The notes: a model not told the origin generated them from the sequence alone. Numbered from the stretch's first letter, positions 1 through 8,646 are shown. The stretch is DNA of 64,000 nt from Microvirga sesbaniae (GCF_025460805.1 NZ_JAMXFJ010000002.1:135490-199489), one strand, 5' to 3'. Translations and numbers: made by a program.

Positions 1-1369
1 GGTCGTTGGCGAGGTCACGCACGGCCACGGCCGCCGAGCGGATCTCGTCGAAGGCCCCCTTCCCGGCCTCCCCGGACGCCGAGCCGAGGAACTTCTCGGC
101 CCCGGCCAGAACGGCATCGATCTTGTCGGCGGACTTGTTGAGCTTCTCGGTGATCGAGCGCGCCTCCTGGATGGCCTTGTCGATGTCGGGGCTGCGGCGG
201 CTCAGGGTCTGGGTGAAGGTGTCCACGTTCTCGACCGTACGGCCGATCTTGGCCGGGTCGACCGCCTTGGCGATCTCGGCGATCTCCGCCACGGCCGAAT
301 CGAGCTTCGGGGCGGTCTCGTTGAGACGGTCGATCAGGCTCGCCGCGTCCTTGAGAGCCTCGCTCACGACCTGGCGGTTCTCCCCGAGGGCCGCGGTGAA
401 GTTGTCGACATTCTCGACGATGCGGGAAACGCGCTGGCCGTCGATGGAATTGGCCACCTCTTCGACCTTGTCCACGGTGCGCCCGACCTTCGCCGGATCG
501 ATGGCCTTCGCGATGTTCGAGATATCTCCGACGGCGCTGTCGAGCTTCGGGGCGGTCTCGTTGAGACGGGCCACGAGGCTGTCCGCATTGCGCAAGGTGT
601 TGGTGATGGCCTGCCGGTTCTCGCCCAGGGACTGGGAGAAGCCCTCGACGTTCTCGACGATGCGGGTCACGCGCTGCGGATCGACGGCGCGCACCACCGC
701 GTCGACATTGGTCGCCAGGGTCTCGAGCTTCTCGGCCAGAGGCCCGACTTTCTCGGCCGCCTGCCCGATCTGGGCCAGGAAGCGGTCGATGCCCTCCGAG
801 TTCTCGCCCAGAGCCTGGGAGAAGCGCTCCACGTTCTGGATCGTCCGGCTGATGGCCCCCTCGTTGTCGGAGACGACCCGCCCGACCCGCTCCAGGACGT
901 CGTCGGCCCGGCGCGCGATGTTGCGCGCCGTCTCGATCAGATCCTGGAAGTCCGAGCGGTCGGCGAAGATCGTCGGCATGGGCTGGCCGGGACCGGCCAC
1001 GAGCGGCGGGGCGCCCGGTTCGCCGCCGGACAGGCCCACATTCGCCACGCCGGTCAGGCCCTGGTATTCCAGGCGGGCGCGGGTGTCGGACCGGATCGGC
1101 GTATTGCTGTTGACCGTCGCGATGGCGACCACGCGGCGGGGATCCTCCGGCAGGAGGTCCAGGCCCGTCACCTCGCCGACGCGCAGGCCGTTGAAGGACA
1201 CGCTGGACCCTTGTGAGAGCCCGGAGACCGAGCCGGAAAACACGATGCGGATGCTCTGGCGCGCCTGCCCCCGCTCGCCTCCGGAGAACCAGTAGACGAA
1301 GCCGAAGGCGGCTGCGATCACCGCCAGGGTGAAAAGGCCGATCAAGGCGTAGTTTGCACGCGTTTCCAT
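1..1369 (-). CDS. mlaD: MlaD-like MCE-domain lipid-transport protein, C-terminus cut by window edge
   Basis: Periplasmic substrate-binding component of an Mla/MCE phospholipid ABC transporter. 456 codons are visible from an ATG at 1369, and the frame stays open to the left edge, so the C-terminus is missing. Residues about 5-28 form a membrane anchor (ALIGLFTLAVIAAAFGFVYW). An MCE domain follows at about 40-115, then a long helical tail built of repeats of about 80 residues; LNETAPKLDSAV occurs twice, 80 codons apart. It lies 8 nt after mlaF in the mlaE-mlaF-mlaD operon. The Mla role follows from operon order and domains; the transported lipid and its direction of movement are inference. Confidence 0.88.
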   Translation of the reverse strand, partial: METRANYALIGLFTLAVIAAAFGFVYWFSGGERGQARQSIRIVFSGSVSGLSQGSSVSFNGLRVGEVTGLDLLPEDPRRVVAIATVNSNTPIRSDTRARLEYQGLTGVANVGLSGGEPGAPPLVAGPGQPMPTIFADRSDFQDLIETARNIARRADDVLERVGRVVSDNEGAISRTIQNVERFSQALGENSEGIDRFLAQIGQAAEKVGPLAEKLETLATNVDAVVRAVDPQRVTRIVENVEGFSQSLGENRQAITNTLRNADSLVARLNETAPKLDSAVGDISNIAKAIDPAKVGRTVDKVEEVANSIDGQRVSRIVENVDNFTAALGENRQVVSEALKDAASLIDRLNETAPKLDSAVAEIAEIAKAVDPAKIGRTVENVDTFTQTLSRRSPDIDKAIQEARSITEKLNKSADKIDAVLAGAEKFLGSASGEAGKGAFDEIRSAAVAVRDLAND

Positions 1370-1377
1370 CGTTACCC

Positions 1378-2181
1378 TTACGCGCCGCCGGCCATGACCG
1401 CGCGTGCCCGTTTCCCATGAAAATAAGAGCGAAGCCACGGGTGATCCGATTCCAGCATCACCTCGATGGGACCCTCGGCAAGAATTTTTCCCTCGCCGAG
1501 AGCCGCTATCCGGTCGCAGACCGAATAGAGACTGTCCAGGTCATGGGTTACCATGAATACGGTCAGGCCTAAAGTCCGCTGTAACGTCGCAATCAGGTCG
1601 TCGAACTCGCCTGCTCCGATGGGGTCCAGCCCCGATGTCGGCTCGTCGAGGAAAACGATCTCAGGGTCGAGGGCCAGCGCCCTCGCCAGGGCGGCGCGCT
1701 TGATCATGCCGCCGGACAGCTCGGAGGGCAGCTTGTCGGCCGCGTCGGGGTTCAGCCCCACCATCTCGATCTTGAGCATGGCCAGTTCGTCGAGCAGCCG
1801 GTCCGACAGGTGCAGATATTCCCGCATCGGGACCTGGATGTTCTGCTTCACGGTCAGGGCCGAGAACAGCGCACCCTGCTGGAACAGCACGCCCCAATGC
1901 CGCTCGAGCTGGCGGCGTTCCTCGGGAGACAGGTCGTCGAGGTTCTGACCCAGCACCTGGATGGTGCCAGCCCGCTTGGGCACGAGCCCGAGGATGGCCC
2001 GTGTGAGGACCGACTTGCCCTGGCCCGAGCCGCCGACGAAGCCCAGGATCTCGCCGCGGTAGACGTCGAGATCGAGCCCCTTGAGGATCGTTCTCTCTCC
2101 GAAGCCGACCTCGACCCCCCGGACGCTGATGATCACGTCGCGGTTCTTGGTCGGGTCGGAGGGGCGCCGTTCGAGCATCAT
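1378..2181 (-). CDS. mlaF: MlaF-like ABC transporter ATP-binding protein
   Basis: Cytoplasmic ATPase powering the MlaE permease. 267 residues. The Walker A is GGSGQGKS near residue 50, the signature is LSGGMIKRAALARAL, and Walker B is IVFLDEPTSGLDP, followed by the H-loop in MVTHDLDSL. The variant signature SGGM in place of SGGQ is typical of the Mkl/MlaF group. It starts 1 nt after the mlaE stop (a second in-frame ATG directly follows the first) and is followed 8 nt later by mlaD, so the three are surely co-transcribed. Confidence 0.93.
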   Translation of the reverse strand: MMLERRPSDPTKNRDVIISVRGVEVGFGERTILKGLDLDVYRGEILGFVGGSGQGKSVLTRAILGLVPKRAGTIQVLGQNLDDLSPEERRQLERHWGVLFQQGALFSALTVKQNIQVPMREYLHLSDRLLDELAMLKIEMVGLNPDAADKLPSELSGGMIKRAALARALALDPEIVFLDEPTSGLDPIGAGEFDDLIATLQRTLGLTVFMVTHDLDSLYSVCDRIAALGEGKILAEGPIEVMLESDHPWLRSYFHGKRARAVMAGGA

Positions 2182-2182
2182 G

Positions 2183-3331
2183 TCAGTAATTTATCGCTGC
2201 GAAGAACATGGCAAAGACGCCATCGAGCACGATGACCATGAAGATGGCCTTCACCACGGAGGACGTCACGTGACGCCCGAGGGACTCGGCCGAGCCCTCG
2301 ACCGCCAGGCCCTCCAGGGTGGCGATGATCCCGATCACCAGCGCCATGAAGGGGGCCTTGATCATGCCGACCAGGAAGGTGTTCAGGCTGACCGCGGCCC
2401 GGAGGCGGTTCAGGAAGATGTCCGGGCTGATATCGCCATAGACCCAGGTGGTCAGTCCGCCGCCGACGAGCGCCGCGATCGACGCGATGAAGGTGAGGAG
2501 CGGAAGCCCGATCACCAGCGCCATGATTCGCGGCACGATGAGAACCTCGATGGGATCGAGGCCCATGACCCGCAGGGCGTCGATCTCCTCCCGCATCTTC
2601 ATGGAGCCGATCTCGGCCGTGAACGCGGATCCGGAGCGGCCCGCGACCATGATCGAGGTCAGAAGGACTCCCAGCTCGCGCAAGACCAGGATGCCGATGA
2701 GGTCGATGACGAAAGGGGTCGCCCCGAACTTCACGAGCTGGAAAATGCCCTGCTGCGAGACGATGCAGCCGACCAGGAACGAGATCAGCACGATGATCGG
2801 AACGCCCCGATAGGCGATCTGCTCCAGCTGGTTGATCACCGCCGTCCCGCGGAAGCGGCGGGGATGGACGATCACGCGGATCAGCGCGGCAATGAGCTCG
2901 CCCAGGAACCCGACGCCGCCGACCATGTCCCGGCCGGCGCCGGCGACGCTCCGACCCACATCGACGAGGAAGTCGACCACCCGGGAATGCCGTGGCTTCG
3001 ACGGGCCCTGGAAGTCGCGGAAGGCCGCTTCGTCCAGCAGGATCTTCTGCTCCGGCGTGGCATTGGCGAAATCGACCTGTCCCTTGCCGGACATTTCGTG
3101 GCGCGTGCGGTTGAGCGTCCAGGCGCCGAGGGTATCGAGACGCTCGACGCCGCTCAGGTCGAGGACGAGGGGAAAGGCTTCCGCGTCCGTTTCGATCTCC
3201 TGGACCAGGGATTCGACCGTCTGGGCATGAGGCGCCGTCCACGGACCGGAGAGCCGGACCGTCGTCTGCCCCCCGGCGCGGTCGATTGCGACTTCCGGCT
3301 TTCGAGCCAAGGTGCCCTGCGCCACGATCAT
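2183..3331 (-). CDS. mlaE: MlaE-like permease with N-terminal STAS-like domain
   Basis: Inner-membrane permease of the MCE transporter. 382 residues from the ATG at 3331, preceded directly by GAAGGG. An upstream in-frame ATG at 3379 would add 16 residues, but I see no ribosome site for it. Residues about 12-110 resemble a STAS domain (LVLDLSGVERLDTLGAWTL). Residues 120-380 are the MlaE fold, with the conserved cytoplasmic loop SGSAFTAEIGSMKMREEIDA and several hydrophobic segments. In E. coli the STAS-type partner MlaB is a separate protein; here it is fused to the permease, as is common in alphaproteobacteria. First gene of mlaE-mlaF-mlaD and divergent from the epimerase gene across about 80 nt. 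Confidence 0.9.
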   Translation of the reverse strand: MIVAQGTLARKPEVAIDRAGGQTTVRLSGPWTAPHAQTVESLVQEIETDAEAFPLVLDLSGVERLDTLGAWTLNRTRHEMSGKGQVDFANATPEQKILLDEAAFRDFQGPSKPRHSRVVDFLVDVGRSVAGAGRDMVGGVGFLGELIAALIRVIVHPRRFRGTAVINQLEQIAYRGVPIIVLISFLVGCIVSQQGIFQLVKFGATPFVIDLIGILVLRELGVLLTSIMVAGRSGSAFTAEIGSMKMREEIDALRVMGLDPIEVLIVPRIMALVIGLPLLTFIASIAALVGGGLTTWVYGDISPDIFLNRLRAAVSLNTFLVGMIKAPFMALVIGIIATLEGLAVEGSAESLGRHVTSSVVKAIFMVIVLDGVFAMFFAAINY

Positions 3332-3411
3332 CCCTTCGGCATTGATTCCGCTTGGTGATAGCGTGTCATTGCGCCACAAGTCGAGACGAAGTTAAGCAGA
3401 GATCGAAGAGA

Positions 3412-4395
3412 ATGCGCACCCTCACCGTATCCATCGACCGATTCCCGATTGCCGGAACATTCACGATCGCCCGCGGCTCCCGCACGGAAGCCGTGGTGGT
3501 CACCGCGGCGATCGCCGAGAACGGGGCGGTCGGCCATGGGGAATGCGTGCCCTACCCCCGCTACGGCGAGACGGTCGAGGGTGTGGCGGCAGCCATCGAG
3601 GCCATCCGGCCGCAGATCGAGGCGGGACTGAGCCGAGAGGCGCTGCAGGGCCTCATGCCGCCTGGCGCGGCGCGCAACGCGGTCGATTGCGCTCTCTGGG
3701 ACCTGGACGCGAAGCGCTCCGGAATCCGCGCCCACCTGACCGCCGGGCTGACCCGATGGCCGCCGGCGACCACTGCCTACACGATCAGCCTCGGCTCGCC
3801 CGAGAGCATGGCGGAAGCCGCCGCCAAAGCGGCCGACCGGCCGATCCTCAAGGTGAAGTTCGGCGCGCCCGACGGCGATATCGACCGGATCAGGGCCGTC
3901 CGCCGGGCGGCGCCCCAGGCCACCCTGATCGCCGACGCCAACGAGGGCTGGACCGAGGAGAACCTGGAGCGACACCTCGCGGCCTGTGCCGACGAGGGCT
4001 ATGCCCTGGTGGAACAGCCTCTGCCTGCCAAGGCCGACGGGCATCTCGGCCGGATCTCGCGCCCCGTCCCGATCCTGGCCGACGAGAGCGTCCATGACCG
4101 GGCGAGCCTCGACCGGCTCGTCGGCCTCTACGAGGTCGTCAACATCAAGCTCGACAAGACGGGCGGCCTGACGGAAGCCCTGGCGCTCGCCGACGCCGCG
4201 GAGGCCAGAGGCTTCTCCCTCATGATCGGCTGCATGGTCGGCACCTCGCTCGCCATGGCGCCGGCCCTGGTTCTCGCGCCGCGCGCGCGCTTCGTCGATC
4301 TCGACGGTCCTCTCCTCCTCGCGAAGGACCGGGAGCCGGGCCTGCGCTACGAGGGCAGCATCGTCTATCCGCCGGAGCCGGCCCTCTGGGGCTGA
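3412..4395 (+). CDS. Enolase-superfamily dipeptide epimerase / N-acyl amino acid racemase
   Basis: Likely epimerises L-Ala-D/L-Glu type dipeptides from murein recycling, or racemises an N-acyl amino acid. 327 residues. It carries the muconate-lactonizing subgroup signature: KxK base as ILKVKFG, metal ligands DANEGW, EQPLP and DES, and a second lysine in NIKLDKTGG. The start at 3412 is the one matching the family N-terminus (MRTLTVSIDRF). Divergent from mlaE. Its 3' end overlaps the convergent MFS gene by 31 nt, and the pair may share a substrate (inference). Rhizobial relatives are named DgcA (N-acetyl-D-Glu racemase) or YkfB/YcjG; the sequence does not let me choose. Confidence 0.85.
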   Translation: MRTLTVSIDRFPIAGTFTIARGSRTEAVVVTAAIAENGAVGHGECVPYPRYGETVEGVAAAIEAIRPQIEAGLSREALQGLMPPGAARNAVDCALWDLDAKRSGIRAHLTAGLTRWPPATTAYTISLGSPESMAEAAAKAADRPILKVKFGAPDGDIDRIRAVRRAAPQATLIADANEGWTEENLERHLAACADEGYALVEQPLPAKADGHLGRISRPVPILADESVHDRASLDRLVGLYEVVNIKLDKTGGLTEALALADAAEARGFSLMIGCMVGTSLAMAPALVLAPRARFVDLDGPLLLAKDREPGLRYEGSIVYPPEPALWG

Positions 4396-5546
4396 CCCCT
4401 TTGGAGGCGGACCACGACCAGCATCAGGATGAGCCCGATGGCGCCCAAGGGCGCCATCGCGGCGAAGACGCCGGCCCCCGCCTGGCTGTAGATCATGCCG
4501 CTGACGATCGTCGAGGCCGCAATCGCAAGAGCCGTCAGGGAGCCGTAGATTCCCTGCGCCCGCCCCCTCGCCTGCATGGGCGCCATCGCCGCCAGGGCCG
4601 CCATGGTGCCGATATGGGTGGCCGCGAAGGACAGGCTGTGCATGGTCTGCAGCACGACCGTGACCTCCGCCCCGGGCCCCAGGGACATGATGCTGAACCG
4701 AACAACCGCGGCGGCCGATCCCAGCAGGATCAGGCCGATGCCCGACGTTCGGCCGACATGGCGCCCGAGATAGAGGAAGACCAGGATCTCGGCGATCACG
4801 CCGGCGGCCCAGAAATAGCCGATGACCGCGTCGGAGAAGCCGGCGGAGCGCCAGTAGATGCTGGCGAAGGCGTTGAGCGCCCCATGGCTCGCCTGCGTGG
4901 CGGCTCCTGCGATCAGCACCAGCCACAGGATCCGCGGGAGCTTGGCCGGAGCTGTCGCGTGCGGCGGGCCGCTGGGGCCGGCGGGTTCGGGAACCTCCTT
5001 CGGGACGGCCATGAGCGTGGCCGAGAGCCCCAGGACCGGAATGAGTGTCAGGGCGACGATCACGACGTCCGGACCGAAGGCGCCGACCAGATATCCGCCC
5101 ACGATGTTGGCGATGAAGAACGCGACCGAACCGGCGCCCCTGATCCGGCCATAGTTCAACCCCGGATGGCGCTGGACCGCGTTGGTCGAGACGAGATCGT
5201 TGCCCGGGATGACGCAGGATTGCGCGACCGCCACGAGGGCCACCAGGACCATGATCAGGGCCGCATTGTCGACCAGCAGGAACAGCGGAAAGCCGATCAG
5301 CTGGCCGAGATGGCTGGCCAGAAGCAGGCGCCTTGCCCCGAACGACCGGTCCGCCAGGCTCAGGAGCGGCGCGGTCGCCAGGATCCGTACGATGATCGGG
5401 ATGGCCACCACGAGCCCGATGACGGTCGGGGACAGCGCCTTGCTCTGCAACCACAGGGGAAAGAACGGGAGGTAGATTCCGTGGCTGGTGAAGCTGGCGG
5501 CCTGCAACGCGCCCAGGCGGAGTTCGAGAGCTTTCAGCGGATGCAT
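4365..5546 (-). CDS. MFS transporter, 3-phenylpropionate-permease-like
   Basis: Inner-membrane secondary carrier. 393 residues from the ATG at 5546 (MHPLKALELRLG); the open frame upstream to 5702 has no hydrophobic or conserved sequence. About 12 hydrophobic segments are visible, and the first loop (FTSHGIYLPFFPLWLQSKAL) resembles the MFS_1_like/HcaT group that includes the E. coli 3-phenylpropionate transporter. A conserved charged stretch after helix 4 reads NYGRIRGAGSVAFF. The gene runs tail to tail with the epimerase and overlaps its last 31 nt. Substrate unknown. Confidence 0.82.
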   Translation of the reverse strand: MHPLKALELRLGALQAASFTSHGIYLPFFPLWLQSKALSPTVIGLVVAIPIIVRILATAPLLSLADRSFGARRLLLASHLGQLIGFPLFLLVDNAALIMVLVALVAVAQSCVIPGNDLVSTNAVQRHPGLNYGRIRGAGSVAFFIANIVGGYLVGAFGPDVVIVALTLIPVLGLSATLMAVPKEVPEPAGPSGPPHATAPAKLPRILWLVLIAGAATQASHGALNAFASIYWRSAGFSDAVIGYFWAAGVIAEILVFLYLGRHVGRTSGIGLILLGSAAAVVRFSIMSLGPGAEVTVVLQTMHSLSFAATHIGTMAALAAMAPMQARGRAQGIYGSLTALAIAASTIVSGMIYSQAGAGVFAAMAPLGAIGLILMLVVVRLQRGQPQRAGSGG

Positions 5547-5609
5547 CAGGACAATGGTCTTCTGAGGTCTGTCAACGGAGCGAAAGGAGCAAGAACGCGG
5601 TGCAAGACT

Positions 5610-5632
5610 ACCCCTGAAGGCCTTGCAGGGGT
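5610..5632. promoter_or_regulatory. Inverted repeat in divergent promoter region
   Basis: ACCCCTG and CAGGGGT flank a short AAGGCCTTG centre, forming a 7-bp perfect dyad between the divergently transcribed MFS gene and the following hypothetical gene. Its position fits an operator, but no binding protein can be named. Confidence 0.25.
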
Positions 5633-5704
5633 TGAGCTTGCGAGCGCTTTGCGCACATCTGTTGGGGACAGGAATCAAACCCGGCCGAGATGGATTGCGC
5701 AACC

Positions 5705-6205
5705 ATGCCCGATGAAGAGACCAACGTCACGTTCGGCGACCTGGATTTCGACACCATCGAAACGGCCGTCATGGAGACGGCGCGAGGCCGCTGGTTCCTG
5801 AAGGAATTCGCCAGGCGCAACCGCCATGCGGACACGCAAGCCATCCTCGAGGCGCTGAGCCGCCTGAAGGAAAAGCCGCTCGACGCCGGGGCGGCCGAGC
5901 CCTTCAGGGCCGTTCTCGAGAAGCTGGTTGCCCTGATCCGGCAGACCAAGGCGGAGGTCCGGTCCTTTCCGGCGCTCGACGCCGGCGACCCCATGAACGG
6001 CCTCTCGGAGGCGGAATTCCAGGAAGCGGCCGAGCAGCGCATCCGGCGCCTGGTGTCGACGCTTCATGACGTGGAAACCGCGGTCCAGAGCCTGATCGAT
6101 CACAGCCGCGTGGAGATCGACCGGACGGAAGTCACCTTGGAAGCCGGCCCTTTCGAGGGTGAGAAGGCCCAGCATCTCCACCCGCACCCTGCCTTCCTGA
6201 TGTAG
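5705..6205 (+). CDS. Conserved hypothetical protein with METARGRWFL motif
   Basis: A 166-residue soluble, acidic protein with no signal peptide or membrane segment. Its most striking stretch is METARGRWFLKEFARRNR at about residues 24-41, which I recall in hypothetical proteins of other Hyphomicrobiales. Predicted helices follow, including a heptad-like ETAVQSLIDHSRVEI near the C-terminus. An ATG 15 nt upstream (5690) is also possible; 5705 gives a more family-like N-terminus (MPDEETNVTF), and neither has a strong ribosome site. Convergent with the glycosyltransferase, 6 nt between stops. No function is claimed. Confidence 0.72.
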   Translation: MPDEETNVTFGDLDFDTIETAVMETARGRWFLKEFARRNRHADTQAILEALSRLKEKPLDAGAAEPFRAVLEKLVALIRQTKAEVRSFPALDAGDPMNGLSEAEFQEAAEQRIRRLVSTLHDVETAVQSLIDHSRVEIDRTEVTLEAGPFEGEKAQHLHPHPAFLM

Positions 6206-6211
6206 AGGCAG

Positions 6212-7219
6212 CTAGTGATCGGAATGGGCCTTCTCGATATTGGAGAAGAACTGCCGGGCGCTCTCCTGCCAGGTGAAGGTCTCGCCATAGGCCCGACACC
6301 GCTCCTGCGGGATTGCGAGGGCCCCGAGGGCGGCCTCCCGCAGATCCCATGAGAGGACGCCGCAGCCCGACGGTCCGATCACGTCGAGCGGGCCCGTGAC
6401 CGGGAAGGCCGCGATCGGCAGGCCCGACGCCAGGGCCTCGATCAGCACGATGCCGAACGTGTCGGTCAGGCTCGGGAACACGAAGACGTCCGACGAGGCG
6501 TAGACCCGGGCCAGATCCTCGCCCGTGAGAGCCCCGAGGAACCGGGCCTCGGGATAGGTCCGCTCGAGGTCCATGCGGGCCGGGCCGTCCCCGACCACGA
6601 CCTTCGCGCCGGGCAGGTCGAGGCTCAGGAACGCGTCCAGGTTCTTCTCCACCGCGACGCGCCCGACATAGAGGAAGATGGGCGCGGCCGCGTCCAGGAT
6701 CCGGTCGGTTCGGGGCCGGAACAGGCCGGTATCGACGCCCCGGGTCCAGCGCATGATGTTCCCGAAGCCGCGCCCGGCCAGCTCCCGCTCCAGGGACGGC
6801 GTGCTCACCATCATGGCGCGGGCGGCCCGGTGGAAGCGCCTCAGCGCCCCGTAGGACCAGGCCTCCGGGATCCTGGTGCGGGCCGCGACATATTCCGGGA
6901 ACCGCGTGTGGTAGCTCGTGGTGAAGGCCCGCTCCTGGCGGGCGCAGGTCAACCGGGTCGCGAGCCCGATGGGTCCTTCCGTGGCGATGTGGACATGGGT
7001 CGGCCGGACGTCCTCGAGAATTCCCGCGACGGATCCGGGCCCCACCAGGGAGAGGCGGATCTCCGGATAGGTCGGCATGGGGACGGAGCGGAACCGCTCG
7101 GGCGTGAGGAAGACGACCTCGGCGCCGAAGCGCGGCGCCTCGAAGGCCATGTGTTCCAGGGAGCGGACGACCCCGTTGATCTGGGGCCGCCAGGCGTCGG
7201 TTGCGATCAGGAGGCGCAT
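6212..7219 (-). CDS. Glycosyltransferase family 4 (GT-B fold)
   Basis: 335 residues starting MRLLIATDAWRPQINGVVRS, the usual N-terminus of GT4 lipid glycosyltransferases. The C-terminal donor-binding half has FLYVGRVAVEKNLDAFL and the E-x7-E region SLTDTFGIVLIEALASG, with Asp replacing the first Glu. The ATG at 7219 shares its A with the stop of the phosphoesterase upstream (TGATG), implying translational coupling. Paired in this way across alphaproteobacteria, such enzymes are thought to glycosylate membrane lipids (sugar transfer to diacylglycerol). That role is inference. Confidence 0.87.
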   Translation of the reverse strand: MRLLIATDAWRPQINGVVRSLEHMAFEAPRFGAEVVFLTPERFRSVPMPTYPEIRLSLVGPGSVAGILEDVRPTHVHIATEGPIGLATRLTCARQERAFTTSYHTRFPEYVAARTRIPEAWSYGALRRFHRAARAMMVSTPSLERELAGRGFGNIMRWTRGVDTGLFRPRTDRILDAAAPIFLYVGRVAVEKNLDAFLSLDLPGAKVVVGDGPARMDLERTYPEARFLGALTGEDLARVYASSDVFVFPSLTDTFGIVLIEALASGLPIAAFPVTGPLDVIGPSGCGVLSWDLREAALGALAIPQERCRAYGETFTWQESARQFFSNIEKAHSDH

Positions 7220-8031
7220 CAGGCGGCCTTTTCGCTGATGGCCGGGGCGGCCAGGTCCGGTTTCCGGGTCACCTCCAGCTGGACCTCCGTCCATCGGATG
7301 AGCTGGAACGAGCCGTCGTAGTGCTCGACCACGGCCGTGCAGGACTCGACCCAGTCACCCGTGTTCACGTAGGCGACCCCGAACTGGTCATGCATGGTGG
7401 CGTGATGGATATGCCCGCAGATCACCCCGTCGGCCTGCTGCCGGTGCGCCTCCGCGGCGAGAAGCTCCTCGAACCGGCTGATGAAGTTCACCGCGTTCTT
7501 GACCCGCAGCTTGGCCCAGGACGACAGCGACCAGTAGGTCAGCCCGAGGCGGCGCCTCACCATGTTGAGATAGGTGTTGACGAAGAGCGCCGCCGAATAG
7601 GCTCCGTCTCCGAGGAGGGCCAGCCAGCGCGCATGCCTGACGACGAGATCGAACTGGTCCCCATGGATCACGAGGTAGCGCTTGCCGTCGGCGGTTTCGT
7701 GCACCGCGTAATCGGCCAGCTCGATCCCGCCCAGATTGACCCCGATATAGTCGCGCAGGAACTCGTCGTGATTGCCCGGCAGGTAGATGAGGCGGGCGCC
7801 TTTGCGAACCTTGCGCAGGAGCTTCTGGACCACGTCGTTATGGGCCTGCGGCCAGTACCAGCCGGATTTCAGCTTCCAGCCGTCGACGATGTCGCCCACG
7901 AGATAGATCGTGTCGGCGTCGTAGGCCTTGAGAAAATCCAGCAGCGCGTCCGCCTGGCAGCCCTTCGTGCCGAGATGGAGGTCGGACAGGAACAACGTCC
8001 GTACGCGCAGAGCATTCACATCCTGAGCCAT
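7219..8031 (-). CDS. LpxH-like metallophosphoesterase
   Basis: 270 residues with the full calcineurin-type metal-binding set: SDLHLG, GDIVDGW, GNHDE, HGDQFD and CGHIHHA. The family name is UDP-2,3-diacylglucosamine diphosphatase. Most alphaproteobacteria use the unrelated LpxI for lipid A, so this LpxH-like protein may instead hydrolyse another membrane-lipid phosphate. It overlaps the GT4 gene downstream by one base, which argues for a joint membrane-lipid role. Cytoplasmic, peripheral; no signal peptide. Confidence 0.86.
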   Translation of the reverse strand: MAQDVNALRVRTLFLSDLHLGTKGCQADALLDFLKAYDADTIYLVGDIVDGWKLKSGWYWPQAHNDVVQKLLRKVRKGARLIYLPGNHDEFLRDYIGVNLGGIELADYAVHETADGKRYLVIHGDQFDLVVRHARWLALLGDGAYSAALFVNTYLNMVRRRLGLTYWSLSSWAKLRVKNAVNFISRFEELLAAEAHRQQADGVICGHIHHATMHDQFGVAYVNTGDWVESCTAVVEHYDGSFQLIRWTEVQLEVTRKPDLAAPAISEKAA

Positions 8032-8199
8032 GGGCTTCTCCGGCGGGCTTGCTGGAGAACAGCCAAACGGATTCGCGTCTCGTCGCCGTGACGGTTTTCC
8101 TGCAGATTTGTGACGGCAGCCCCTGCCCCGCAGTCCAGGGCCGGTCCGACGGAGCGCGCCCTCCCTCTGCCGTCACCGACAGGAACGCCACCGTCTCCC

Positions 8200-8290
8200 C
8201 GTCATCACCGGGCTTGTCCCGGTGATCTCGATACGGTGAAGCGCCGCACCTCACCGCATCGGGATGGCCGGCACAAGGCCGGCCATGACG
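8200..8290 (+). repeat. 91-bp intergenic palindromic repeat, copy 1
   Basis: Ends CGTCAT and ATGACG. The left arm hairpin is TCACCGGGCTTGTCCCGGTGA and the right arm hairpin is GGCCGGCACAAGGCCGGCC, written here as separate arms of one element. The middle reads GTGAAGCGCCGCACC. Confidence 0.85.
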
Positions 8291-8364
8291 TGCGGAGGGT
8301 GGCGGGACAGGCGGGGGGTGCCATGACCGGGAGGTTGTTGTCACCGGCCCTTGCCACCCTCTCA

Positions 8365-8455
8365 CGTCATCACCGGGCTCGTCCCGGTGATCCCGATGCG
8401 GTGAGGCGCCGCGCCCCAAAAGATCGGGATGGCCGGCACAAGGCCGGCCATGACG
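8365..8455 (+). repeat. 91-bp intergenic palindromic repeat, copy 2
   Basis: Same length, ends and arm order as the copy at 8200, with CTCGT in place of CTTGT in the first loop and GTGAGGCGCCGCGCC in the middle. Confidence 0.85.
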
Positions 8456-8646
8456 TGAGAGAGTGGCAGGACAGAGAGGGGTCAGGGTGGCCCGGCCATG
8501 ACGTGCGGAGGGGCGGAGGAAGGGGCAGCTTGAACGGGCGAGCGCGGACAGGCGCTGCGTCCCGGTCCCGCCTCGGGCGAAAAGTCCGGTTCCCAGAACG
8601 GTCGGTTTGCCGTAGAGCCGTGTCGTCGGATCGGCGGAGATCGTGG

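Larger units (their letters stand above)
8032..8646. other. Repeat-filled intergenic region without a recognised gene
   Basis: 615 bases between divergent genes. It holds two full 91-bp palindromic repeats (8200-8290, 8365-8455) and a fragment near 8490-8510 (CGGCCATGACGTGCGG). Open frames crossing it have repeat-derived, unnatural composition. A promoter for the small gene at 8647 should lie in the last 150 bases, but none is obvious. Confidence 0.6.

Noticed and set aside
6-1295. Long open frame on the plus strand opposite mlaD
   Set aside because: Its product is Ser/Arg/Thr-rich with no domain, while the opposite strand encodes a convincing MCE protein. High GC content removes stop codons from antisense frames.
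2081-3358. 425-codon plus-strand open frame opposite mlaE
   Set aside because: Asp/Arg/His/Gly-rich composition typical of an antisense shadow; mlaE on the minus strand is a clear family member.
5640-5690. Possible tRNA 3' end (GGAATCAAACCCGGCC)
   Set aside because: No cloverleaf can be built upstream; only a vague resemblance to a T-arm.
8200-8455. CRISPR-like spacing of two repeats
   Set aside because: Only two units, 91 bp each, with 74 bp between them and copies scattered elsewhere; no cas genes.
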